From the NCBI GenBank assembly GCA_012295275.1, contig CM022665.1, forward strand, positions 39,528,295 through 39,592,294: a stretch of 64,000 bases of DNA, read 5' to 3'. This document shows positions 53,321-64,000 of this stretch, in pieces (within the stretch, counting starts at the first letter, position 1; each line of letters begins with the position of its first letter). The translations under genes and the position numbers were made by a program. This DNA is from Chrysomallon squamiferum (Eukaryota; Mollusca; Gastropoda; Neomphalida; Peltospiridae). Under the pieces are notes generated by a model. That model was not told where the DNA came from. It was given only the letters and a program-made list of their open reading frames with translations, and searched no databases.

Positions 53321-56300
53321 CATATTTTATTGTTCACAAGTTTTATTTGTTATGTATTGTACCTGTTATTATTTATAAATCCATGTTGAAATTATCACAC
53401 TTTAGCAGCTTCATATGGAATAATAATTTTTTTTTTTTTTTTTTTACATCATGAATCTTCTCTATATTATTATTTTATAATTTGTTACTAATTGCACATA
53501 TTTATTGCAGCTGATAAGGATCACATGAGAACTAGAAAGCAGGAGGCACATCACAAAGCATCGTCATTCTTACAAATCCTTGAAAATTATGGAATTTTAA
53601 AGTAAAAAATTCAGGCTTGGGTTGTCCTTAAACATTTCACATAAATCTTTGCTGTTGCTGATAAAAGCTTAAACGTCATAATTAATTTTAAAAGTTAATA
53701 TAATATTGTGATGGTTGTAATAGCTGTTAACCATTCCACTGTATAATTAAAAATAGCTCCTGACAAAATTGGCAAAATCAACAAGATTAGTTAATTACAC
53801 TGGTGCCCCACAGATGACAACACATTCTGGGCTGATACAGGGTTTGAGAGTCTCTGGATGGGGTTTCTGCTTTTAGTAGCATAAAGGTTTTTTTTTTTAA
53901 AGCCATGAGGTGAATCTGATTTCTAGTTTGCACAGATAAAATTTTGAATGGAAATATCCACTTATTGTGAAAAAAAAAAAGTAGTTATGATTATAGTACA
54001 ATACATTAATGCTTGATAAAAAATACTAATATTGTTGTTTTTTTACTTCAGTATTTCTGTTTTGTCATGTAAATATTTATGAGTTTAATGTTAATGAAAA
54101 GTTGATTATCTTCTTCACTAAATCAGAAATAAAATTTAGAAATTATTCTGTAGAGGTAGGGATGACAGCTATAACTGTTTTTGGTTTATTTTTGTAACCT
54201 AATCAAGATACAAAATAAATATACAAATGAAAAAAAAAGTTTTTTTTAGATTGTTACAGCATCTTGATTTTAAAATTTGTATTTATTTATTATTATTATT
54301 TTTTTAATAATTTAATGAAAGTTCAAGATTACAAATTTAAAAAGATGTTTATGATTGTTGCTGCGTCTGGCTCTCATGTGATGTTATTTACACTGAAATA
54401 TTACCCATTCTGTTGCACATTGTTTAGTTGTCTTCTTTGATTTTTGTGTGTATCTGACTCTGTGATAATATCTAACAAAATATACATGTATAACTGTTCA
54501 TTTGTTTGACTTTTTATTTAGAATTGATATTTTGGGAATGCTGCACTGAGGTAATTATAATTGGTCATGGTGGGTTAGTCCAAAGTTGTTCACCTTTTTA
54601 TTTTACAATCCTATTTAAACTTGTTATTGTAATGATTATTTTATTGTTATATATTCCCTGGTTTCTGCTCAGCTCAAGTATTTTAAGTTCTTGTAGAAAC
54701 TGAGAAAATCCATCTACAAATCTCTGAGAATTTTTCTCTGCCTGATGCTTTTAAGCACTATGCTATAGTTAATAGATGAACAACTTTTTAAATATATATA
54801 TTTTTTTATTATTTTTTTTTTGACCAAGGAAGATTTAATTATGCATCCTGTTTATGGCCAATTGAAAAAAAAAAAAAAAAAAAAAAAAAAAGATTCATAG
54901 TAACAGCAAACTCTAAAAAGACTGAGCCGATGAGCAAGCCACTCTCAGAATGCATTATATTAGCAGTCATTTATTTTGTTCAATCATATCCTTTATGCCA
55001 CAATCACATTACCTATCAGGCTCTGTATGAAGAGTACTGAATGGCAGATTTAAAAAATTTCAAAAATTTCAACAAATAGGAGCTATCACATGGGATAACC
55101 AACTGAAGCATTGTGCAGATAAGTAGATTTAATCTATGCAAAAATCTTCTGCAGAACTGCCAACTAAACCAAAAAGAAGAGGAACAAGATAATAATAACA
55201 ACAACAAATTCACTGCTGGTATAAATAAATAAAAAGAAAAACAAAAGAAGAAATAATAAAAAATAACAATATGCTTCATCTAGATTTTAAAAAATATTTA
55301 TATAAATAAATTTCATGTCTTGTATAAATTACAATGAAAACAATAAATTCACAAACAAAATTATTTAATATGAATACTGATATGGTCCGACAGCAAATAC
55401 TTAAATAAAACAGTTTCATAAATATAATAGTTAATATATAAAAATTAATATATGTAAACTTTTTTGTGTAAAACAAGTGTGCAATACTTTAAAAAAAAAG
55501 AAATAATACTGAATTTAAAATAAGTGCATTAATTTAATGAAAATAGCGCAGAACTGAAAAGATTTAGATTTATGAAAACAGCAATTTAGTGAAATATAAA
55601 ATTCTTGAAAACTTGTTTCATTCCAAAAAAAAAGAAAAAAAAAAAAAGAACGATAAATATTAAAACAATTTTTTTTTCAAAAGTTCATGAAAATTGATAA
55701 TGATTTCCAGAAAATTCTGTATTGTTATGCTGAGCTGTGTAAATAATCTTTAACATCACTTGATGGAAAGAACAAAATGTTTAAGAAAGTGTTAAAAAGA
55801 AAATTAAAAATTAAAAAATAATGCTGTTTATCATTATATATATAATATATAATGGTTATATTTTAAAAAACACACAAACACTCACATGAAATAATTTGGT
55901 TAACATAAATATAACAACAAGGTTAATTCCATTAAGAAAATGAGCATCTTAACATAACGTGAAAAAAAAAAATGAAAAAAAAAGTAACATAAAATAAATA
56001 ATAAATTAGAAATAATACTACCAGTCATAAGCTCTAACAATTAAAGCTAGGTCAACGTCATTACGACTTTAATTTAAATTTATATCACAGTTTTAAACAA
56101 CATTTGATGTTGAAATATCAGATTTATAGTTTTTAACAACATAGAAATTAATGTACTCTTTTTTCATAAAATAAAACAGTGAAATGCACTTCTGCTCTTT
56201 AACAGCATGCTTCTATAGGCAAAAGTTTGGGTTGTGAGATAGACAGGCTGAATTTTTAAAAAACAAAATCGGACGCTCTATTTCTGGACAGCATACTGGG

Positions 56301-57434
56301 TTATGATAATGCATTTCCTTGAAAATTGTGCGTGAACATTTCTGGAGTTACCAAGTTTTGCCCAAGTTATTGATGGGCCCAGATAACCTTAGCTTAAATA
56401 GAATTTTGTTCACGCTAGATATTGTTCATATTTGAGGTTTGTGAAGAAAATATTCAATGATTAAACATTAAAACTGTTGTCAAATTCTACAAATTCTACC
56501 TGTATAAACTCTATTTTTGGTTCAGTTCTGAGTTCTTATAATTTATTTTAGCAGTCCAAAAAAACCAAAAAAAAACAAAAAAAAAACCCCAAACAAATAA
56601 AAACAAAAAATAACTAAAATCAAATAAAATAAATCAAAATCAAATTTAAATAAACAAACAAAAAAGTTTATTAATGTTTTAAATAATTAGGAGAAATTAA
56701 AATGATTGTAATCGAAATTTTAACTGCACATTTAAGCAGAATAAAGAAATAAGACAGTATCAGATTAAAAATCATCCAGTATACCAAACAGTATCAAATA
56801 AAAGATGTTTAAAGCATTCATGGCAAAACAACCAACCAAACAAACAAAACAAAAGAAATAAAATAAAATAAATCAATGGAAATAAAAATTTGGAATTCTT
56901 AGGCTATATTATATTACTCTTAAAAGATGTTACAAACTTTTCTGATTTTCATCTTTTTTTTTTTTCATTTATAAGATTAGTTGATATTTATTACTTATTT
57001 ACTTATATTTGGATTTAAAAAATGTATAAAACAGTTGTGAACATTTGTACAGTGTTTAACATGCATCTTATTATAAAAAAAAAATTAAAAAAAAAAAAGA
57101 AACAACCCCACACAAAACGCTAAACACCAATAAAACAATACCACCGCCCCAAAAAGAAGAAGAAAAAATATAATAATAATAATAATAATAAAGATAAAAT
57201 AAATAAAAAATAAATAGAAATAAAAAAGGGAAAATAGATAAAAATAATAAGAAAAATAAAGAGGAAACAAAATTAAATGAAAGAATAAATAAATAAATAA
57301 ATAATAATAATAATGAAACAATATAATAAAATTAAAAATAATGTTTTACACTTCTTTTTCACAATATTCACACATTGACTCTGATTTCAATTCAACACTG
57401 GAATTATGTTTTAGGTTTTGTTAAAATGTTTTCA
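51133..57434. other. 3' flanks between convergent TTC7 and the STPG gene
   Basis: No exon was seen on either strand. AATAAA occurs 32 nt after the TTC7 stop (51165-51170) and again near 51677, so the 3' end of TTC7 is ambiguous. The region has a 37-bp poly-T (53287-53318 region), a poly-A run (54865-54891) and A-rich DNA. Segments at 53800-53880 and 56200-56420 are more complex but unassigned. Confidence 0.5.
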
Positions 57435-59917
57435 TCATGCCTGGAACGCACTGTTGAAGAAAAGCCCATACTGACGCCCCATTTTAGCTATTGTGCTGTT
57501 CATAGGATGTTGAAATGTCTTTTCATATGAGCCTGGACCTGGAACTTTCTATAGATTAAATAAAAAATTTAATAAAATTAATGAATTAATTTTATTATTA
57601 TTATTTGAATTTTTAAAAAATATTTATTTATTTGTATGTTTATTTATACTTTATACACACATACACACTCATTTATTTATATATTTTACTTATTTATTTT
57701 ATTTTATTTATATTTATTTTAATTAATTTTATTTATATATTGTTTAACTGACTAATAAATTATTATTATTATTGGTGTTTTTGTTGCTGCTGTTATTATT
57801 TTTATTGCTGCTGTTCTTATTATTATGACGGATATTATTATTATTATTACTATTATTATTATTATTAATATTATTATTATAGTTGTTGTTGTTATTGTTA
57901 TTGTTATTATTATGTAAAAGATACATACTGTATGTGATGATGTAAATCGTGGTGTTCTAGAACGGAAACTGGATGAGATGCTTGTTGAGGGTGTTTTGTA
58001 ATCTTCATAATTTCCTGGACCAGGTCCCTCCTTCTACAATCACAGTGTTTGAAAATAAACTATAATTATTCTACATTAAAAATATGTAACAAAAAAAAAA
58101 AAATACAAATTTAGAAGACGAAAAAAAAAAAAAAAAAAAAAGTATGAACAGTTTGCAAATTTATCCACAGAAATGTTCCTTTCTTCACTTACATTAAAAA
58201 GCAATAACAAAAAAAAAGAAGAAAATTAAAATAAAATAAAAAATCATAAAAACAATAATAATAATACTAAAACAAACAAAAAAACCATTAACAAGGTAAG
58301 CAGAAGGAATGTTTTTTTCATTTTTTTTCATTTCTTTTGAAGCCAATTTAAGATACAAAATATAATGCAAACAATTTGGCTGCATCAGTATTTATTTCAA
58401 TAATTAATTTTCTTTTTAATCTTATTTAAATTTGTTTTTGTTTTTGTAAAAAAAATTGTTGATACACATCATACAATGATATAATTATAATGAATATAAA
58501 AATTTTGCATCGAGGTAAACAAATAAATAATTACAAAAAGGAAAATAGGACAATCCTAAATTTCAGAACAGGATGAAAGTCTCCATTATTGCGATGGATA
58601 TATATACATGTATTTTTGAGTATTGAAAAAAAAAGAAAAAAAAAAAGAAGAATTTTAATAATTATTTAACTTCTGGTAGCACTAAAATGGAAGGTACTTA
58701 AGAAATATTAGTCATATTTATACAGTATAGTGGCTGGAACAGATTTCTTTAAATTATCATAATTATACAAACAGACACTCACACATGCACTCCTACTAAA
58801 TAAAAATTAATTCAGTATTTATTTTCTAAATCATTGTTTGTTCTTGTTGTGTCTTTGATGTTAAATATTTCTACTTTTTTTTTTTAAAGATTTTTTGGTG
58901 ATGGAGAGAGGTAGGAAATTAGATATGGGATCAATATAAACAACAAAAATAAATGATTAATAATCAAAATACATTTTAGATAGAAGCATGTACTTACTGG
59001 TTTGAAGTATATTGTTGGAAAACGTTTTGATTGTGATTTGAACATGTAGTGCCTGTAAAACAGATGAAAAACTGTATAAGACATTTTCTGTAGGAATCAT
59101 ATGTAACTGCTGACACAGAGACTGAGAAAGAGAAAGAGAGAAAATCAGAGACTAAGAAAGACAGAGATAGAGAGAAAATGAGTGAGAGATACAAAGAAAG
59201 AACAAGAGAGACAGAAAGACAGGAAGGGAGGGAGAGAGAGACAAAGAAAGAGAGGGAAGAGAACAAGTATATATATAAATGTACACACAGAAACAGAGTG
59301 AGACATATATATATATATATATATATATGCAGAGATAGAGATACAGAAAGACCTAGATAGATAGATAGCTAGAGAAAGAGAGGGGGGGAAGGTAGACACT
59401 TAAATTACTTACTTTGATGGAGCTTTGTCTACAGCCATTGATAAATAGCGTTCAATTTTATATGCATTAGGAGAAACATTAATTGTCTGAAAATACATTA
59501 AATTAATCAAATTATTGGTATGTCTAAAAACAGAGTAACATTAGCATATTTTTAAACTTTACAAAACTTTAGGTTAAGCTGAGTTGAAATATTAATAGAT
59601 TAATGTTGTTGTTTTCATTATAATTTTCTGCTGATGGCAGATGAGAAGAATTGGAATAATTAATAGTACTGCTATAACTACTACTAATACTACTGCCGTT
59701 GTTACTACTACTGATAATTGCAATGATAACAACAATACTATATCTTCTACTACTACTACTATGACCACAACAATAATAACAACAACAGTAATAATTACGT
59801 TGATGACGATGACATTATTATCATTCCTACAACAATTATTACTACTGCTACTACTGATAACGACAACAATAATACAAATTTTAAAAAGGGACAAACAACA
59901 AAGAAGGAGAAGAAGAA

Positions 59918-59956
<39 letters not shown>

Positions 59957-60485
59957 TTAATAAATTTCATTTCTACCTTGTCGGGTTTTCCATAATACTG
60001 GACTTCTGCTGCGTCTCTGGACACGGCACGAAAACTGTAAGTTGCGGGTTTCCTCTCAGTTCTAGAAATAAACGTGGAGGTTTGTTAGTAATAAATAAAT
60101 AAATAAATAAAAATAAAATAATGAAGTAAAATAAATTAATAAACAAGGAAAACATAATATTAAGTAAACGAATGAAGAAATTAATGGAGGCAGAGAGACG
60201 TACACTTAAATTTAATCATTTAAACAAGAACACTAAAGAACTCTTAAAGTAAATGTATTATGTACATATGTAATAAACAGTTTTTTAAAAGGCAAAAGTA
60301 CACACAAAGAGGCGCGCGTGCATACGCCAAACGACAGACACACACATATATATATACGTATCGCTTTCAAACTCCCCTACCAGTTCCCGCCATCAAAAAC
60401 ACTCAGTTGCGGGGGGGAAAAAAAAAAAAAAACACTCAGAAACATCCTCCAAAAACAACAACATCAAAAGACAAAAAAAAAAAAA

Positions 60486-60526
<41 letters not shown>

Positions 60527-61432
60527 TAAAAATAAATAAAATAAAATAAAAAATAAAAAAGTAAACTAGTACTAACTCTCGAACGAAGTCCTTGTATCCA
60601 TACGCGCCAGGTAACAATACGGAGCCGTTCGTTGTACGATCTGAGGTGTGTTTCCTTCCGTCCGACTTGAATCTGTATGTGTTAGGTTTCTCAGCCAAGT
60701 CTTGCAGAAACGACGACGTATTATAGGCACCCGGTTTGGGCGTTTCCTGAATAATAATAATAATAATAACAAATAAATAAATAGAGTTAGAAAAATAATT
60801 AAATAAAGAAAAGAAATTGTATGGGTATGTGGTATTTGGTCTTCTTAACGTTTCCATTAATACAATACTAAATTGTCACGTGTAGAAAAATTATATTTTT
60901 AATTTTTACCCTGTTAATTTTTTTCTTTTGAGAGAAAAAAAGAAAGAAAAAGAAAGAATTTATTTATTTATTTATTTATATATATTTTTTTTATTAATAT
61001 GTTCTACATACGAAATAAGACATGAAAACATAGAAAACGTTTCCATAGTCATGGACCTCTTAGAGTCTTTATTTTATGAAGTTTAACTATTACGAAAGAC
61101 TGATATCTAGCCGAAAAAAAAAAAAAAAAACTGAGAAATACACACAAAGTGTTTGACCCGTTTATTCATATAACAAATAGTATTTACACTTTAATTATCA
61201 TCTGATTTTTGCATGTTATCTCAGCACGCTCAAGTTAATCAGTTTATTTAAATAGTTGGGGCCAGTGGAGTATCATTAACGTATATCTATCACCACGAAC
61301 TTGACAGAAATGTTGTTATGCGCTGCCAAGTAAAACAGATTTGTTAACGATAATTCAATACAGTCAGGCCATTATATTTTCATTACGTGTGTAATGTACG
61401 TTTGCATGCATGTATGTATGTGTGTGTGTGTG

Positions 61433-61474
<42 letters not shown>

Positions 61475-61555
61475 TTGAGAGAGTGTGTTTGTGATTATAT
61501 ATTAGTATTTGAATAGGTTAGGGTCTACCACTGCCGCCTATGGAGGTTTGTAAAC

Positions 61556-61592
<37 letters not shown>

Positions 61593-62167
61593 TAAAAATG
61601 AAAAAACAACAGCAGAAAAAAAAAAAAAAAAAAAAACAAATCTACTGAATACTTATATATGTTTGTGAAAATAGAAAACATCGATTCTAGTTTGTGAGTG
61701 TGAACAATTTCAAATCGCAAAAATTTATTCCGATACTCCTAGACCGGCTTTAAATATATGCACCCATACTGGTTTGATAATTGTAATGAGAATGATGATA
61801 TAGTTATTATTACAGCTATAATTATGTTGTTTAGAACTGGATAAACAGAATGTTGGCCCTATGATATTATCTTTAACGGCATCAACAGAGGAATACATAC
61901 AGCATATAACCACCACATGAAACCAGATCTGGATTACTAGATAATACAGTTACATAATCTAGAGAAATGGCACTAACGAGTTCCTGTACTAAACTGCATA
62001 ATCCTACGACAATAGAATAGGATTAATTAATCAACCATGCTTTTCCTTCCAGATCCTGCCACAGGTTTAATATACTGGAAAACAAATGTTTAGGGTGGAT
62101 CCGGGAATTGGAAAAGGGTGGGGATATGTGACTTCAGTGTGGTGTATATAAATTTCAAGGTGAAACG

Positions 62168-62245
<78 letters not shown>

Positions 62246-62727
62246 CATACACAAAAACACACACACACACACACACACAATATATATATATATATAATCG
62301 ATCGGCCAAAACTGGCTCATACTGAATGGAAAGTGGTTCATGAGCAAGCATCAAGTAATGATATTAAATAAAAACTAAAATACATACAACTAACTGAGCC
62401 CTCCACCAGGCTTCTCTCTCTGAAGCGGGCGGTTCATATTCTTCGCTCAGAGCTTTCCGCGTCTGAAAAAAAAAAAAAAACAATAGTACATTTGTAACAG
62501 GTTTTACTCAGTCTTTTGTGGCTTTTTTGAAACAGTTTTGTATAGGGTTGCTTGATAATTGATAATTAATAGCGTGAGTGATTTGTTTGCTTGTTTGTTT
62601 GTTTGTTTATTACTTAGTTAGATTGTTTATTGCTATAATTCTTTTGTTTAATCTTTGCCTGGTTCAAAGATGGCTTGAACATACAAACAAACAAACACCG
62701 TAATTAAATAATTATGTATACCGTATA

Positions 62728-62758
<31 letters not shown>

Positions 62759-62894
62759 AACCCGGTTCATACAAACCGCTTCCAGAGATGTATATATTTA
62801 CTGTATAAATATTTTTCCACTGTCATAAATATACAGATTCCATATGGGGCGCTATATAAGTGTGTGTGGGTGTCTGTGTGTAATTTTTAATAAT

Positions 62895-62929
<35 letters not shown>

Positions 62930-63715
62930 TAACAACAATGTCGTCATTTTAATACATTCAAATAACTGGCAGAACATAAATTAAGTTTATAATATAAATC
63001 AGAATGGTTAGGTAAAACAAAAATGACGTGGCTAAATAAACGAAGCTAAAAGAGGAAAGTAATATGGGCGGGAAGTAACGACACACAGATCTTAATCTGT
63101 ATATTTACGAGAAACTATTTTCAGTTACTGTAACACGTCTGAAGTATATATATTACGTAACCTACTGACTGAGAAGAATCGATCAAAGTGACTCTTTAAA
63201 GACCAGGTAAACAAAATTATTAGAAAAATTCAGACGTGCTAAAAAAAACCTTTTTTTTATTTCGTTTTTTACATATGCATGCACAACATACATGTAAATG
63301 AAAACGCATGCATGCACACATACATTCATACATACATACTTTCATACATATATACATACATATATATATATACCTACACATACATATATACATACATAGA
63401 TAATACCTACATACATATATTCACACACACACAGGCACATATTATCGTAACTGACCCTTCAGCAGAATTACCTTTGAATTAAATTAACGCCAGTGAAACA
63501 GTTACCTAGCGTTTCGTATTACACCTGCATTATACGCGTTAATATTGTAACTATAACATAAACTCATATATTCATACCTCCCAAGGGTGTTTAAATGTTG
63601 TCAAGTATGAGGAACTTTTCGGTGGTCTTAAGTTCACGAAAGTCGTCCGCTTCCTTGGCGGTATCGGAGACAGTTTTTTCGTTTCGACGTCTGCCGCGGC
63701 GGAAAGCACTGCCAT
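57435..63715 (-). CDS. STPG1: sperm-tail PG-rich repeat protein, STPG1-like
   Basis: Eight coding exons on the minus strand: 63715-63578, 62462-62388, 60746-60577, 60061-59977, 59486-59413, 59052-58998, 58033-57929, 57548-57435. The sum is 816 bp, 271 aa. It starts MAVLSAAADVETKKLSPIPP. PG-repeat motifs are TPKPGAYN (exon 3), LPGAYGYKDF (exon 3), EGPGPGNYEDYKTP (exon 7) and VPGPGSYEKTF (exon 8), with linking segments such as RKPATYSFRAVSRDAAEVQY. The end, MGRQYGLFFNSAFQA, is well formed before TGA. STPG proteins are small, disordered proteins of cilia and sperm flagella; human STPG1 (MAPO2) has also been linked to apoptosis. The recalled human protein is longer (about 334 aa), so repeats may be missing or an exon unseen. 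Exon 2 must use the donor GTATGT at 62387; the nearer GTTAGT would break frame. The STPG1 name is probable rather than certain within this motif family. Confidence 0.72.
59095..59400. repeat. purine-rich (GA-type) tract, STPG intron 5
   Basis: Strongly strand-asymmetric AGAGAGACAGAAAG sequence with a short TA run at 59307-59328. Low-complexity ORFs here are not genes. Confidence 0.8.
60486..60560. repeat. (AAT)n and AAAT tract, STPG intron 3
   Basis: AAT array passing into AAAT and AAAAT units, just beyond the donor of STPG exon 3 on the minus strand. Confidence 0.85.
61416..61474. repeat. (GT)n microsatellite, STPG intron 2
   Basis: About 28 GT units with one interruption (TTGT). Confidence 0.9.
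62170..62296. repeat. (CT)n, (AC)n and (TA)n compound microsatellite, STPG intron 2
   Basis: About 36 CT units, then CA repeats and a TA run, close to the donor of exon 2. Confidence 0.9.
63300..63435. repeat. CATA-rich microsatellite, STPG intron 1
   Basis: Irregular CATACATA and TATA repeats ending in a CA run. Confidence 0.85.
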
Positions 63716-64000
63716 GTTTGTATCCGGGAGCCAAACAGAGAGGGGCTCCAAACTTCTGTATTATTATTTTAATGGCTCTTACATTCTGTCTGCTTCTGAC
63801 AGCGCAGGCAGTATGCGTCCCTGGTGACCGTATGTTGTATGAGTTTAGTCACGTGGTTTTTTTTTTTTTTTGACGGTCCACCACGTTTTCGAGATAAAGG
63901 TGGTTTAATGAACTGAAGCTTATGCGTACTTTATTTACGTTATTAAGTACTATTTCTGGATCACCACTAATACGGTGGTAATGAGCGATTATAATATTGT
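63716..64000 (-). promoter_or_regulatory. 5' flank of the STPG gene
   Basis: The flank upstream of the start codon includes a CACGTG E-box palindrome at about 63851 and a poly-T tract. The transcription start and any leader intron cannot be placed before the window ends. Confidence 0.35.

Noticed and set aside
54506-54703. 65-codon hydrophobic ORF
   Set aside because: No splice context, no recognised domain and composition like the surrounding AT-rich DNA; chance is sufficient.
63595-63873. Plus-strand 92-codon ORF
   Set aside because: It is the antisense shadow of STPG exon 1, which has a clear start codon, donor and in-frame partner exons on the minus strand.

Overview
The window is animal nuclear DNA: very AT-rich, full of microsatellites, minisatellites and homopolymer runs, with short exons, long introns and GT/AG splice sites. 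A ubiquitin-eS31 fusion gene, a TTC7 gene, a sperm-tail PG-repeat gene and membrane-anchored thrombospondin-type-1-repeat (TSR) genes together indicate a metazoan. A lophotrochozoan, perhaps a mollusc, is my low-confidence guess. Nothing looks prokaryotic, organellar or viral. All gene models were assembled by hand from splice sites and reading phase; every exon junction given below keeps frame.

Layout. 0.9-5.7 kb, minus strand: a complete ten-exon gene for a secreted-then-membrane-anchored protein (signal peptide, seven TSRs, one transmembrane helix, short tail; about 503 aa). 9.0-14.6 kb, minus strand: a seven-exon paralogue with four TSRs and a Ser/Ala/Thr-rich linker (about 390 aa). 19.5-20.0 kb, minus strand: a decayed third copy. 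The copies share tail motif, exon phases, intron fragments and 5' blocks, so this is a local tandem family. 21.7-27.7 kb, minus strand: RPS27A with a 5'TOP leader, whose third intron carries five C/D-box snoRNAs of one family (U58/SNORD58-like). 27.9-51.1 kb, plus strand: TTC7, twenty exons and about 814 aa, sharing a short head-to-head promoter with RPS27A. Its introns hold a series of unrelated minisatellites, a decayed transposon ORF, a TA-flanked inverted-repeat element and a possible 51-bp cassette exon. 51.1-57.4 kb: 3' flanks and intergenic DNA with no gene seen. 57.4-63.7 kb, minus strand: an eight-exon sperm-tail PG-rich-repeat gene (STPG1-like, about 271 aa), convergent with TTC7.

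How the genes relate. RPS27A and its intronic snoRNAs serve ribosome synthesis: one transcript would supply ubiquitin, a small-subunit protein and rRNA methylation guides. TTC7 belongs to the plasma-membrane PI4-kinase scaffold. The TSR genes look like cell-surface adhesion or guidance-type receptors, with tails that fit both an NPxY/F-type PTB ligand and a class I PDZ ligand. The STPG gene is probably ciliary or sperm-related. I see no operon-like logic linking them beyond the shared RPS27A/TTC7 promoter and the tandem TSR family.
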